Notes under the pieces: model-generated
What the model was told of the DNA's origin: nothing
Database searches by the model: none
The model's input: the letters and a program-made list of their open reading frames with translations, nothing else
Assembly (NCBI GenBank): GCA_050084985.1
Contig: JBITNC010000001.1
Coordinates: 163,804,001 to 163,868,000 of the forward strand
Direction of reading: 5' to 3'
Length of the DNA stretch: 64,000 nt
DNA from: Nageia nagi
Lineage: Eukaryota > Pinophyta
Translations under genes and position numbers: made by a program
Part shown: one piece after another, positions 1-12,800 of the stretch
How positions within the stretch are numbered: the stretch's first letter is position 1
Layout: each line of letters opens with the position of its first letter

Positions 1-785
1 ATGGTGGCACATGCTAGAAGAATATTGGAAAATGTTATAGAGTTTGGCTTTACATATGACAATTGTATCTTCTTGAAATTCTCTAGAACCTTTTTAGAAA
101 ACCCATTTTGTGCATAACCTCAAGATCATTATAGTTCATGAAAGTGTTTCTATATCATGCATCTTGTTAAATAATTCTTAGGCCTTGTGTGTATTTTTTC
201 ACATTTTGCATACATGCCTATTAGGGAATTCACACCCAGAATATTCATTGCAAAACCATTTCCAACAACTCTTTAATGAATGTCCATACCTTCTTCTAGA
301 GATCCCATGGTGGCATATGTTGGGAGAATGTTGACAAAGGTTATAGAGTTTGGATTTACATATGAAAATTGCATCTACATAAAAGTATTAAGAGCCTTTT
401 TAGAAAACCCATTTTATGTTTATCCTCAAGATCATTGCATTCCATGAAATTATGTATGTATCATACATCTTGTTGAATAATTCTCAAGCATTGTGTATTC
501 TTCCATATTTTGAATACATACCTACCAGGGCATTCACAACCATAGCATTCAATCCAAAACTATTTTCAACCACTCTTTGATGAATGTACATACCTTCTTC
601 TAGAGATCCCATGGTGGAAAATCCATTTTTTTATATATCCTAATATTGCAGTCCATGAAATTGTGTTTGTATAGCCTACACAAACAAGGTCAATAATGCA
701 TGTATAATGATTCATCCTAAGAATAATGCAATAAGGCCTTGTGTATTCTTCTACATTTTACATACATGTCTATTAGGGCATGGAT
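1..785 (-). pseudogene. PPR protein relic, tandemly duplicated
   Basis: Minus-strand translation gives pentatricopeptide-repeat signatures, for example NALVGMYSKYGRIHNA followed by ELFNKMYDT and SWNAMI (about 420-540), and a third-copy stretch ending ALIDMYVKCRRIHKA (about 735-785). These match the plant PLS-type PPR pattern (VNALIDMYxKCGxIxxAxxLFDxM...SWNAMI). PPR proteins bind organellar RNA, but stops and indels interrupt every copy here, so this is a gene fossil that runs off the left edge. It belongs to the same family as the relics at 4651, 36683, 41300 and 32030. What I see is the motif series; loss of function is inferred from the broken frames. Confidence 0.75.
1..785. repeat. About 305-bp tandem duplication of PPR segment
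   Basis: Three head-to-tail units begin with the same words (ATGGTGG after GAGATCCC) at 1, 307 and 611. Units 1 and 2 align along their whole length, including CCATACCTTCTTCTAGAGAT at the junction; unit 3 is truncated and rearranged. The length corresponds to about three PPR motifs, so the array may be duplication inside a PPR gene rather than a satellite. Confidence 0.75.
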
Positions 786-830
786 AAAATTTAAATTTCA
801 CCTTATTTATGATATGGCTAGGTATAAGGA

Positions 831-3800
831 TATTTTTTGTTAAATGTCATGGAAAATGCTTGGCTACAAGCACCTAGAAAAAGTGAGGACTATGTACATG
901 GGGTTGAGGAATTCATTGATTTTATAAGAAATAATTCAAGGAACCTTGAAATAATTAGATTTCCAAGATTTGTGAAAATATAGAAACTCTTAGTTTTGAA
1001 AAGGTTCACGACCAACTGTTTATCCATGGAATGGATAAGACATGTAATGATGTTTTTTTTGCATGGAGAAAATAAATCTACTGTTGATCAATATGCATAA
1101 GATGCATGCACTATCATTAATAAGTGTCCAAATATGGAAGGCATGTACAATATGATATTGTTGGAATATTCAATATGAATTTCTTAGAGAGTGGAAAAGA
1201 ACTATGAGATAATGATTTTGAGTTCCAATCTACTCCTAATGAATTCTATGGCTTGGTTGAAGATGCTAACAAATAACCATTGTACTCATACTATAAAAAA
1301 GTTAATAAAAACTATCAATAATAGCTAAATTATATTATCTCAAAGCAAAATATAGTAGTTCAAATAAAATATTTGGTGAGTTATTAGAGTTGTTGAAAGA
1401 TATGCTCCCGATTGGTAATACAATTCCAAAGTCCCCATATGCAATGAAGAAAATATTAAAACCAATGGATTAGATTATGTAATGATGTATGCATGTAAAA
1501 ATAATTTTATTTTATATTATAAAGATTATAAAAATCTTTAAGCTTTACCAAACTATGGTGCTTCTCATTGGAAAATTGGTCCTCGTTCAAAAATCAAACA
1601 ATAAATTAAGGTTCTTGTGAAGGTGTTGAGTTATCTCCCCATTACATTGAGGTTGTTGAGAATATACAAGTAAATATTTTTATTTATACATTAGTTTTAT
1701 TGTGTTTGTTTCTTTCAACAATGTTAGATGTGGATGAAGTGAGTTGCTTTGTTCTTGTATTTTTGTAATGGTTGCATAGAATATGAGGTGGAATTCCCAA
1801 CATGAGATTTTAGATACCAATATGCAACATCTAGTCGATTCTCCAATATGGAAAATGATAGATGCTAAGTGGCCAAATTTTGTTTATGATCCACAAAATG
1901 TATGATTAGCAATTGCAATTTATGGGTTCAACCCTTTTGTTGAAATTAGTTTTTCTTATAGTTGTTGGCTAATTTTTGGTCACGTACAACCTTCCACCAT
2001 GGATGTAAATGAAGAAAAATTATTGAACGCTCAACTTGTTAATACCTGAACCCAAGCAACCAGGAAAAGATATTAATATTTTTCTATAGTAATTGATAGA
2101 GGACTTGCACAAAATATGGACTGAAGGAGCACAAACTTATGATACATTTCACAATACTATATTCAATATGAGAGTAATATTGATGTGGTTCATTCATAAT
2201 TTTCCTACTTATGGAAACATGTCAATATGTATGATAAAGGGACCAATAGGATTTCCAATATATAATAAAAATACTTGTTCAAAATATCTTAAATGAAGTA
2301 AAAAAATCATTTACTTGGGCCATAGGAGATTACTTCCTAAATATCATTTGTCTTATCATCATAAAATATCTTTCAATGACCAAGAAGAGCAAGTTAAACC
2401 ACCAAAATATTTAACTAGGATCGAAATACTACAAAAAATACAAGGAATCCTACCAAATTAGGGAAAGAGGGAACCATAAAAAGGGAAATGCAAGAAGGAT
2501 GATTATAATGTGTCTCCTATAGTAGGATGGAAGAAGAAATATGTACTCTTCAATATATCATATTGGGAGGTATGACATGCAATTTTAGTTTTGTATTGTT
2601 GTTATGTCTCTAAATGTCAAGTAATTTTAGTTTGATGTTTCTATTTATAAGCAACATCTTCTACTTCTTCACAACTTGGTGTGATGCATGTTGAAAAGAA
2701 TGTTTATGAAAGCTTATTAGGGACATTGCTAGGTATTGTAGGAAATTAAAAGCATGAAAAAAAATCTTGTGAGGATTTATTAGATATGAAGATTAGGAAA
2801 TCATTATGGCCAATATTTTATGGAAATAAGACACATCTTCAACTAACACTCTATAATCTATCGAAAAATGAGAAACAAAGTGTTGTAAAATGTTTTATAA
2901 TTTAAAATTACATGATGGATATTGTTCAAATATGAGCAAACATGTATCTATGAAAGAAATTAATATCATCAGTTTGAAATCAAATGATTATAATGTTCTC
3001 TTACATTACCTTCTTCTAGTGGTACTATGACATGTGCTTGAAACTCTTGTGTGAAAAACCATTAGTAAGTTGTGTATTTTGTATAGAGATCTATGCACAA
3101 AAGTGGTGGACTTGTGAAAATGGAGAAATTATAGGAAGAGGTTGTGGAGACATTGTGTTTGCTTGAAAATTACTTCCCCCTTCATTTTTCAATATCATTG
3201 TGTACTTAATAGTTCACTTGGTGTAGGAGGTACTCATATGTGGACTAGTGCAATATTGATGGATATACCCTTTTGAGAGGTTTGTATGCATCATCAGTTT
3301 CATAAACAACCATTTTTCTAAATTTTGAATAGTGTCTCATCAAAATAAAAATATTTATTTTCTTTATAAGAATTATGAAGGTTTATAAGGGATATGAAAA
3401 TAACCGAGCTAGGCCAGAAGGTTATATTGCAAAATAGTATGTCATTGAGGAATCTATTTCATTTTGTACTGCATGAGAGGTTTAGAAGTAATAAGAAGGT
3501 AGGAAGTGATGAAGAAGAGACTATGGTCCATGGGAGGCCAACTCCCACTAGTAAAATCTTTAATTTGGATCCCATCTCTCTTGAGAAATCCCATCAATAC
3601 ATTCTCTATAACATTTATGAAGTTCAATCTTAGGCAGAGTAAGCATCTATTTATTGTTATTGTATAGTGGAGTATTATTATTTAGATCCAACTATACTTG
3701 ATAAACTTTGGGCTAAATCAAGAAGTGCAAGATGAGTGTTAAGGAATCCAACCCTTATGTAGCGAGAGATGAAGCATGGTTACAAAAAATCATATTCATA

Positions 3801-4370
3801 AATTCATCTCATGGCTATGAGATCAAGTTATTATGATCACATTAATATTAATCATCATGTAATTTTCTTCATTCATATTCTAACTATTATTCTTTGTTTC
3901 AATTTTTGAGAGATGAAATTCAACATAATGGTGATGAATTTAACATAATAGAATGGTTGGCATGTGATTTGAACCAATTTACCACCAAATTTTTAGGCTA
4001 TTTTATCAATAATTATAAATTTAAGACCAATGACATAGATGAATATAGAATAAATCAAGACAAAAATGCAATTTTTAGGTGCTAATCAAGTGCAAAATAC
4101 ACAAATATGGTGTTGGAAATAATTACATATTATGATGCTATTAGGGAAATAATTATGTTGAATTACTACTGGTTTCAACACACCATGTTCAAATGTGACT
4201 ATGTGAATATTTTTGACAAGAAGAGTGGATTTAAAAATGATGAAATAGGCTTCACAATGGTCAATATGAGCATATTACAATGTGTGGAGAGACAATAAGA
4301 TGATCCATTTATTCTAGTGTCACAAGCCAAACAACTTTGAGTATACTATCTCAACTTAATTCCATAAATT
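831..4370 (+). pseudogene. CACTA (En/Spm) TNP2-type transposase relic
   Basis: Successive frames on this strand follow the order of a plant TNP2 transposase. First comes the N-terminal transposase-associated segment (about 848-960, SEDYVHGVEEFIDFI). Next is the stretch before the core (about 1330-1470, ELLELLKDMLPIGN). The core follows at about 1790-2340 (WPNFVYDPQNV; later FNMRVILMWFIHNFPTYGN and NKNTCSKYLK). Then come the MHVEKNVYESLLGTLLG segment (about 2685), a DUF4218-like RARPEGYIA remnant (about 3405), and a C-terminal DUF4216-like part (about 4185-4320: FKCDYV, then DDPFILVSQAKQ). Dozens of stops and shifts show a long-dead copy. Family assignment rests on the collinear order of motifs; termini were not found. 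Confidence 0.75.
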
Positions 4371-4517
4371 GTTAAGAGAACATATAAGGATTTAATTAGT
4401 ATATTAATCTTACCATATGGTAGAATGATTATGATCTTTGGTTTCCATCAAACTCAATTATTTATATTATCCAATAACTATATTAGTCTTACCAAATTTC
4501 CAATAAAACCTGATGCC
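4371..4517. other. Spacer without recognisable feature
   Basis: AT-rich sequence between the transposase relic and the inverted repeat. I see no coding or structural signal. Confidence 0.5.
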
Positions 4518-4604
4518 CTGGTTGTTGGTATTTAAAGCACTTATCAAACTTTGTTTAACAAAATACTTTAAAATTGGATAAATGCTTTAAATGCCAACAA
4601 CCAG
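4518..4604. repeat. Short inverted repeat (28-bp arms)
   Basis: CTGGTTGTTGGTATTTAAAG at 4518 and onward pairs with the complement ending CCAACAACCAG at 4604. Arms 4518-4545 and 4577-4604 match at 26 of 28 positions, with a 31-nt loop. It could be the tip of a foldback element, a small-RNA precursor-like hairpin or chance decay of a MITE. No target duplication is obvious. Confidence 0.6.
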
Positions 4605-4650
4605 AGTATTGGACTAAATATTTCTAGTTTGCAATAAGGGTGTACTTAAT

Positions 4651-5360
4651 AAACTCTTTAATTTTATGAAGCACTTAGGAACCAACCCTAACAACATAAC
4701 TTTTATATGTGTTCTACTTGCATGCAACCATTCAGGTCTAGTAGATGAGGGCTATAAATACCTTCATAGCATGAGTGATTCTTATTACATTATTTATAGG
4801 ATGAATCATTATACATGTATTTTTAACCTTATTGGTTATGTAGGCTATCTTGAGAAATATTTTAACTTCATTATCAAGATGCCCATAAAACCTAAATTTG
4901 ATATGTGAATTTGTCTACTCGGTTCTTGTAGATCATATAAGAATGTAGAAATAAGGAATTTGTGGCAATATTTTTTTTGTTGGAGCTTAAATATGCCTCA
5001 TATTATGTTCTTTCAAATTATTTATTATGAATTGGGTAGCTAAGAAGATGAACTCAAAGAGTCATTGATGAAAGATAGAGGAATCAAGATGAACTTAGAT
5101 GTATTTGGATTAAAGTTGATAAAAGGTTGCATGTCTTTTATTAAAGGAGATAGATCACAAACATAGGATATCCATGAAAAATTTGATAAGTTATCAAGTA
5201 AGTGAAGGCAATGAGGTATATTCAAAATAAAATACTTGTATCACATGATGTGGAGGGCAACAATAAATAATTGCTTCTCTATTAGGGAAATTGTTATGAG
5301 GGATGCAAATTGATTCCACTATTTCAAACATGGAGAATGTTCTTATTTCAAGCATTAAAA
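4651..5360 (+). pseudogene. PPR-DYW protein C-terminal relic
   Basis: The open part (4666-4908) reads as the last PPR and E-type motifs: ITFICVLLACNHSGLVDEGY, then MNHYTCIFNLIGYVGYLEK, then MPIKPKFDM. After frame changes, homology continues through a region equivalent to the E+ segment (about 5040-5220: LMKDRGIK, FIKGDRSQ, HEKFDKLS), LVSHDVEGNN (about 5240), and finally REIVMRDAN and FHYFKHGECS (about 5285-5340). That corresponds to the terminal DYW-domain motif of plant RNA-editing factors (VRDANRFHHFKDGxCSCxDYW). The DYW domain is a cytidine-deaminase-like domain. Multiple stops, loss of most zinc-site residues and a missing N-terminal array make it a pseudogene. Confidence 0.8.
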
Positions 5361-6000
5361 TTAAATGCAATGTACATTTTTCTTAATACAAATATTAAAT
5401 TTAGCTTTCTTATTTATAGTCAAAATATAGTTCTTACTTGCACGAGTTAAGATTTTGTTGCAACTAGGATGGATAAAAGGGTTGAGCTTCTAAAGCTTCA
5501 GAATATGTAAATGAAAAAATGATATGTTTGTAGTCATTTTTATTCAAAATTTGGTTCATAGCATGTTTCATGCATGAGGTGATATGTTCCTCAGGTGATG
5601 TACAATTTTATTCTTTTATTCTTACTCTATGACATACTATATTCATATACAATAATATTTTGTATGTATATATTAATATCCAGTTCATGTATAATTAGAC
5701 TATGTGTGTATATATGATGTACCAATTGTATATATAATTATAGTGTGTGTGTATAAAATAATATTCCATGCATATAAGCTTATACCTCATGTGGATATTA
5801 TGAGGTGCATTAAATTTGGGTAGGCAATGGATGTTGCATGCATGGATGCATTAGTAATAACTTTTATATATATCATACTATTTTTTATGTTTACAAAAAT
5901 ATTTTGTACATATAATATTAAATATATGTATATAATTTATAATTAATGCATATATTATGCAATCACATGTATATATATATAATTTATGTTCTATAAGTGG
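5361..6000. other. AT-rich spacer with TA-rich tracts
   Basis: The stretch is dominated by TATATA-type simple sequence (for example 5640-5760 and 5880-5990). No gene or element end is recognised, except the GAAGA target-site copy just beyond it. Confidence 0.5.
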
Positions 6001-6005
6001 GAAGA

Positions 6006-6999
6006 TGTAAAGTCCCCAAATTTAAGAAATGTTGTAGAAGGCATACATTCCATCACAAGTCTTGGATCATCGATTTATCTTTTGGAATGGATGGAGAATA
6101 TTTTTCCAATCATTTTGATAGGTCACACGACATGGTTCCATCAAGAAATGAGGGAGATATAGATTTTTGAAGTTTGAATAGGAAACCAAGATTCTAATAT
6201 TATGGTCAGAGAAAAGTGGGATAGGGGAAATTTATTTTATTCCAAGTCATATAGGAGTTTAATTATTGGTAATTAAAGGTAAATGCAACTATAAAAGGAG
6301 GAGATATTCATAAATCAATCATCATAATTTCGCATTTGATCTCAAATCATCTCAAAGTTAGAGTTACTCCCCTCTCTTCCTTCTAAGGACTAGGGCAGCT
6401 TTCTAACCTAGAAGTGGCCTATCCACACTTACATTCACTTAGATAACTTGCACCATCTTTGGAAGACCTTATAGCCCTAGTGCTAGACCTTGAGAGCCAT
6501 CTTGATACTTATGCCAACATTGGGAGCCATATTGAGACTCGCACCAACCTTTAGGTGTCTTTGTTGAGCATTTTTAGAGTCTTGGGCTATGCACTATAAC
6601 TTGCTATAGGCTTGTTACATCCCTATACTTATTATTGATTATTATTTATGATATTTAGCTCTTATATTGTGCTTAGAATGTAAATTAATGTTCTCCTATT
6701 ACTATTATATTATTATCATTCATTGTGCATGGGAATGTGTACAAATTAGAGTATTTTGGAGGCATATTACTATTATGTTACATATTTGAAATTGTACCTA
6801 AGTTTGGTTGACTTCATATGTTATATGAGCTTCTTCATTACTATATATCATATCTGGTTATAGTTATTATAATTCAATCTTGAGAGCATATTTGGATGAT
6901 TGTTGAGCATTTATAATTATGCCCTAATTTGTGAATGAATGTAGAATTATGTTGATTAATTATGCATATTTAGCATAATCCCTAGAAGGGTACATTACA
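6006..6999 (+). repeat. 5' LTR of the 6-kb LTR element
   Basis: Begins TGTAAAGTCCCC and ends TACATTACA. It aligns throughout with 11222-12215 (shared words include GGATGGAGAAT, AACCAAGATTCTAATAT, AGAGTTACTC/AGGGTTGCTC and TTGAGCATTTTTAGAGTCTT). The left target-site copy GAAGA is immediately outside. Confidence 0.88.
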
Positions 7000-7000
7000 G

Positions 7001-7012
7001 TGGTATCAAAGC
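7001..7012 (+). promoter_or_regulatory. Primer binding site, tRNA-iMet type
   Basis: TGGTATCAAAGC one base after the LTR resembles the TGGTATCAGAGC complement of the initiator methionine tRNA 3' end used by many plant LTR elements, with one mismatch. Confidence 0.8.
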
Positions 7013-7039
7013 ACATAATCCTATTGACCTGTGAGGAAT

Positions 7040-7680
7040 GTTAATGCCACATAGGGTTGGAGAAGATGGCCAAGACACAAGAATAATTAAACACTATGAT
7101 AAGCTTGCTAACCCACTTGGGAAATAAGGTTGATGGGTTCTCTCTACCCCATGAAGAAGGATATAGGACAACCATGCAAGACCAAGGAAGCAATTTGTCC
7201 CACTCCTAAGACTATATTTTCATTAAAGGAAGAGGTGACTCAAATATGGATGATGGATTGGATGCCTACTTCACATAATACCAAGGAAAGAAAAAAAGAC
7301 TTTTAAATAAGCAGTCTCATTTAATGGCTATCTAAATTTTTTTGGGAAAATAATTGACAATATAATCAAGTATTACAAACAATTATAAGTACCTATATTC
7401 AATGGAAATAACATCTCTACCAAATCATAGCTACAAAATTTGATGATCTACTTCACCCTCCATCCCATGAGTGAGAGGGATGTAATTTAGCATGCTTCGC
7501 TCCACCTTGAAGATATTGCACAAGAATGGTGGTATAATGAACTCACCACTTTGGTACATGTAAGCATATTTATTTTTGAATACTTTAGCCAAAGGATCTA
7601 TAAGTGATTTGAGAAGAAGAATGAGGAGATTAGAGAAGAAGAGTAGCTCAAAGAAAGCACCCTATCTCATGAGGTATATA
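7040..7680 (+). pseudogene. Gag-like remnant
   Basis: Around 7440-7680 the plus strand reads DLLHPPS/FTLHPMSERDVI, HASLHLEDIAQEWWYNELTT, then FEYFSQRIYK and a charged tail. The WW segment after a short hydrophobic run resembles the Retrotrans_gag pattern in which a Leu-rich helix is followed by A-x-x-WW. Stops precede and interrupt it, and no zinc knuckle is seen. The match is short, so this is a tentative assignment supported mainly by its position just after the primer binding site. Confidence 0.45.
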
Positions 7681-10600
7681 TGATGGAATTCTAAAATGAT
7701 TTCATAAATATACATACAACTACTATTGATGATATTGAGCATGAGAAGAAGAACAAAATAATATCTTAAATAGATAAATCCAATGAGATTTATATGATTA
7801 TTGGATTCACTAGTGGAATTGATGTAAATGATGACATGGTTGAGATCACCAATATACCTTAAAAAGAAGAATATGATAACATCTTGCCACAAGAAGATGA
7901 CTTGGTTCACAAGCCTTGTGTGGGAACTATGATATGGGAAGGGGACATTGTCTTACCAAAGGAGGAATAATTCCAAGAAGATATCATAGGGGAAGCCAAT
8001 ATTGATTTGAGGAAGAGCCTAGTGTCAAAGAAGATGAAGGTGATGCATTACCACATGTGGCATGTTTAAAAACTCAAAATATTTATTTTTAAGTACATGC
8101 ACCTACACATGTTAAGGATAAAAATGATAATATTGTTGTGGAAGAGCATGATATAGTCAATTGCTAGAAATGATAGTTTTTATGGATGCTAATTAGATTT
8201 CAAAAAATTCAATTTCCTTGAATTAGAAAATGATTGGTTTAGAGAAAATATTACTCATGATGAGCACAATATACATATTAGGTTTACATTAAGCTATCAA
8301 ATTTGGATTTCTTAGGATCTAGGAGTATCGATACCTATGGAAGAGAAGAACATACACCCTTTTAGACATCAATTATACCCTTTTGAGATTTTAAACAATT
8401 ATAAAGACTTTATTGAGGCTTGGGGTAGCTATGAATATATGTTAAAAGGGTATGAACTCAACCTTGAATTTTGTTTACAACATATTAATTAACTATTCAT
8501 TTGGTATAGGATAGATATACATGGAATCTGCATCATTATTTTTCACCCTTTGGAATCATTGGCACTATGTAGAGACATGGGATAGTCATGAGATCACTAC
8601 CCTGAGGTATGCCATGAATTTTGATTGTTATAACAACAACATATTGTGTTTGGATTCCTTCTTATGGATTGCATTGTTGAGTGGTTATGGACTAGTGAAT
8701 CATATAATTGGATGATTGCTTCATACAATAACATTACTTGGTACAATAAATACCTAGTCTAGAGGAATACTCCATGTTTTATATAACTAAGATGAAGGCA
8801 TGTTTGTAAAGAGGAACTTGAACAATGTACTACACTATGTAATATCAAAATAATATTATGAAAAATCATAAAGAAAGGTATACATGAATAGTTTAATTGT
8901 TGAAAACACATCTAAGAGTCATCTAAATATTATACATGACTTAGTAGGCCTCATATATGCTTATATTAAACATGATATAATGGATTTCACATATTCTTAC
9001 TTACAAGATATGAGAATTGAATGGATAGATTTCAAATTATTCACTAAAGGAGGAATTCATAATAATGTTGTACATGGGACCAAGGGAAAGGTACATATAT
9101 CTTTAAAAGTGATTGAGAACACTTCAAAGCCATGGATCAGCCATGATATTATTCTTGTAAGGTACAAAAATCATTTTAAGTTTTTATGATAGCCACTCAA
9201 AATGTTTTGGTGATTTTGATGTTTATGGAATAGTTGCACAAAAGCATAAAAGATCTTCAATAAGTTGTGAGGGTGACATACCACTTTGGAAACTCTCTTT
9301 GCACCAGTGACCATAGGGATGCATGGATCGGCCATGATATGACTAGTGTAAGGTTTCCTCATATAATACTAAGAAATGCTCACTTTAATTATCAAGAGTT
9401 GAAGATGGACTTTATTGAGCAAGGAAGGAATATCACACTAAAGGGAATCAATGTTACATATCCCTTACTAATAGTAAGCATTCACACTAGCCTAAAGGTA
9501 AAAGAGATCTTAGAAATCACATGGGAGATGAAGACCAAACAAGATGCCATCAAAAGACATGTAAAAGTACCATTGATTTTTATGACAACAATATGCATGC
9601 TTTGAAAGAAAGAATTATCCAAGATATCACTTAAAGAAGGAGAGAAAATACCTCAAAAAATTATAGTAATTACCTCAAAATGAGGAAAGTTAAAAACAGT
9701 ACCATGATACAAAGAATAAACCAAAATTCCATTCCCAAAAGGTGTGATAGTCTCTCACTAGTCCCTTTACTTTTCAAAACCACATATTGAGCTTAATTGA
9801 CTCATCTTGGAATGCAACAGAGGTCACTTATAAAGATATGTTCCATAAATTACTTAGTGAGATGGATGACATGATGAGAAAGAAGGCTTATCCCCTATTA
9901 TTATGCTTAGTTTATGAAAGGGCTCCAACTAAGGTATGTAAAAGAGTTTCAAATATTGATAGTAAATTAGGAATAAATGTTGAGATCAATAGCTTTATAA
10001 TTCCTCCATTTCAAAATATTAGTGTAAGCATTGAACATGAATTAGTATACTTTATATATGATTATTTGTAAGGCATAAAAGATAAACTGGTAGCTTCTAC
10101 ACACACCTTAAAAGAAGGCATTCAAGGTGATGTTGCTGGTCCATGCCCACTCTTGGGTGAAATAGTTTAGACTATTTTATTATTAGCATTTGAGGTTCAA
10201 ATGTATGGAATGAATAACATAGATGCTTGGAAAGATTTCATTGATGATTATGAGCTAGGCATGAGAAAAGAACATGAGTCGATAACTTTTATAAATGCTC
10301 ATAGATTTATGGATCTCATTAATGCTCATGGATTGGTAGATTTCATATACAGTTATGTGTAAGAAATGAAAGACATTTGGTGCCATTAATGAAAGGAAAG
10401 CATTTATTGATGATAAATTTCAAAAATTATTAACATGTATGGATCTTGATAGTAAATGGGAAGCATTAATGAATAAAAAATTTCATTTTCCTTTAGTGCA
10501 TGTATGGATTTCAATGTTGCCAAATTTCAACACTTAAAAAGGTTTGGTGACATGGTAAATATTGTTGACTAAAAATCCCCTTAGTTTCCATATGGTTTAA

Positions 10601-11207
10601 TCCATGTGACTAATGGTTCATTTTAGTTTGGTGTAGGAATACCATTGATAGATAACACAAGCATGACTTTAATGGATGTAGAGACACTTGGATAACTAGG
10701 TCTAATTTTTATTAGTTTGAGAATAATTTAAGACAAAAGATAGGTTGAGAGAAATTTTAGGACATTGATCTTCCATGAAGAAATAGTTGGCATACATGTT
10801 CATGGTCTCTTGGCACTATTTGAAGGAGTTTGGATATGCTTCTTGACACCAAAGTTGAAAACAATTTCACTTGATCATAAGGAGTCCCAACTTGTTCATG
10901 TAAAGGCATTAAAAACTTATAATACCTAATCCTTGGTACAAAATGAATATTTTGTGGTATTTCTAGGTACACTTGAGTTGCACCATGAGGTTGGAATAAT
11001 TTTGATAATACTCTTTGCTTTCATATCCATTCTCGATATCATGGATACTTGGGAAAAGAAAGCACCACCTTGGCATGATGGATTTTTAATCAGAGTAACG
11101 CAATAATGACATGATGAACATTCTTTGAGATATATTTGGATCATTAAAATTGGATTCAGCTTGGTGACATTGAATGTATGTTACCATTTCTTGAGGATAA
11201 GTAATAT
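7681..11207 (+). other. Anonymous interior of the LTR element
   Basis: About 3.5 kb with several short open stretches (for example 8521-8715, 8884-9189, 9267-9605, 9787-10071) whose translations I do not recognise. Some words recur at about 200 bp spacing, such as CATGGATCAGCCATGATAT (about 9131) and CATGGATCGGCCATGATAT (about 9321), suggesting old internal duplication. No retroviral enzyme motif is visible. Confidence 0.5.
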
Positions 11208-11218
11208 GAGGAGGGAAG
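11208..11218 (+). promoter_or_regulatory. Polypurine tract
   Basis: GAGGAGGGAAG, three bases before the 3' LTR. This is the expected plus-strand priming site and confirms the orientation. Confidence 0.75.
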
Positions 11219-11221
11219 ACT

Positions 11222-12215
11222 TGTAATATCCCCAATTTTAAGAAACCTTGCAGAAGGCATAAATTTTGGCACATGTCTTGGATTATGGACTTATCTTTTA
11301 GAATGGATGGAGAATCTTTTGCAAAATAGTTTTACAAGTTACATGATATGGTTTTTTCAAGAAATGAGGGAGATATGGACTTATGAAGTTCGCCTAGAAA
11401 ACCAAGATTCTAATATCATGGCTAGAGAAAATTAGGCTAGGGGAAAGTTATTTTATTCCAAGTCAACCAAGAGTTTAATTATTAGTAATTTCAAGGTAAA
11501 GGAACCTATAAAAGGAGGAGAGATTCACCACTTAATCTTCATCATTTTGCATTTGATCTTGAATTATCTCAAAGTTAGGGTTGCTCTTCTCTCTTTCTTC
11601 TAAGGACTAGGGTTTCTCCCTAGCCTAGGAGTGGCCTATTTACACTTACATTCACTTGGAAAGCTTTCTCCATATTTAGAAGATATTCTAGCCCTAACAC
11701 TAGACCATATGAGCCCTCTTGAAACTTACATCAACCTTAGGAGCCATCTTGAGACTTGGGCTAGTCTTTAGGAGTCTTTATTGAGCATTTTTAGAGTCTT
11801 GGGCTTTGCCTTAGAACTTGTTACAAGCTTTTGACAACCCTATACTTATTCTTGGTTATTATTCACAATATTTGGCTCTTATATTATGCTTCAAATGTGA
11901 ATGAATGTTATCTTATTACTATTGTACTATTATCATTTATTTTGCATGGGAATGTATGTATATTAGAGTATTTTGGAGGCATATTATTGTTATGTTATAG
12001 ATCTATAATTGTGCTCTAGTTTTGTTGGTTTTTTATGTTGTATGAGCTTCTTAATTGCTATATATTAGATCTAGTTATAGTTATTATAATTTAGTCTTGA
12101 AAGCATATTTGGATGATTGTTTAGCATTTATAGTTTTTTCCTAATTTGTGAATGAATGCGAAATTATGTTGAGTAATTATGCATATTTAGCATAAGCACT
12201 AGAAGGGTACATTAA
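11222..12215 (+). repeat. 3' LTR of the 6-kb LTR element
   Basis: Begins TGTAATATCCCC after the polypurine tract and ends GGGTACATTAA, followed by the second GAAGA target copy (12216-12220). It is the same length as the 5' LTR (994 bp) but clearly diverged from it. Confidence 0.88.
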
Positions 12216-12399
12216 GAAGAATTCAAGATTTTCCCCTATTTTACATATGTGTTTGCAAAGATAATTTATGTGTATATAATTATATATTGGATGTACGTAA
12301 TTATAAATTCTACATATATGTGAATCACATTAACATGGGTAGGTGAGAATGCATCATTTAAAAGGTGGGTAAGATAGGTTTATGTACGTAAAATGTATG

Positions 12400-12800
12400 A
12401 CAATTTATACATGCATAACCTTAGGTTATCATTGGGAAATAGGATGACAAAAATATGCTTGATACACACATATAATAAGATGATTTATACATGTATAAGG
12501 TTAGCTTCTTTTCATAAAATAGATTACCAAAAATATGCTTGATACATTCACATAATAGGATAATCTATAAATACATAAGGTTAGGTTCTCATCAAGAAAT
12601 AATTATTATATAAATTATGTTATATAGGCACAAAATAACTACAAGCAAAGAATGAGAAATATGTTATCAAAAATATGCTTGATAGATGTACATGATAAGA
12701 TAATTTATGAATGTACAATATTATATTCTCATTAGGAAATAATTATATTAAAAATTGTTTTATATATACATGAAATAACTATAAATAGAATGAAGCAAGA
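12400..12800. repeat. Degenerate tandem repeat, 80- and 140-bp periods
   Basis: AAAAATATGCTTGATA recurs near 12450, 12530 and 12670, each time followed by CA-TATAATAAGATAAT-TAT-AAT and AAGGTTA/ATTATATTCTCAT. The first step is 80 bp; the second is 140 bp because about 60 bp of AT-rich sequence is included. No coding potential. Confidence 0.65.

Larger units (their letters stand above)
6006..12215 (+). mobile_element. LTR retrotransposon lacking recognisable pol
   Basis: Two direct repeats of 994 bp (6006-6999 and 11222-12215) flank the internal region. Each starts TGTAA-AT/AG-TCCCC and ends near ACATTA. A 5-bp target duplication GAAGA lies at 6001-6005 and 12216-12220. A tRNA-iMet-type primer binding site follows the left LTR and a polypurine tract precedes the right LTR, fixing plus orientation. 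The 4.2-kb interior shows only a gag-like remnant, with no protease, reverse transcriptase, RNase H or integrase motif that I can find. It may be a non-autonomous LARD-like derivative or a heavily decayed autonomous element. The LTRs have diverged by many substitutions, so insertion was old. Confidence 0.88.
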
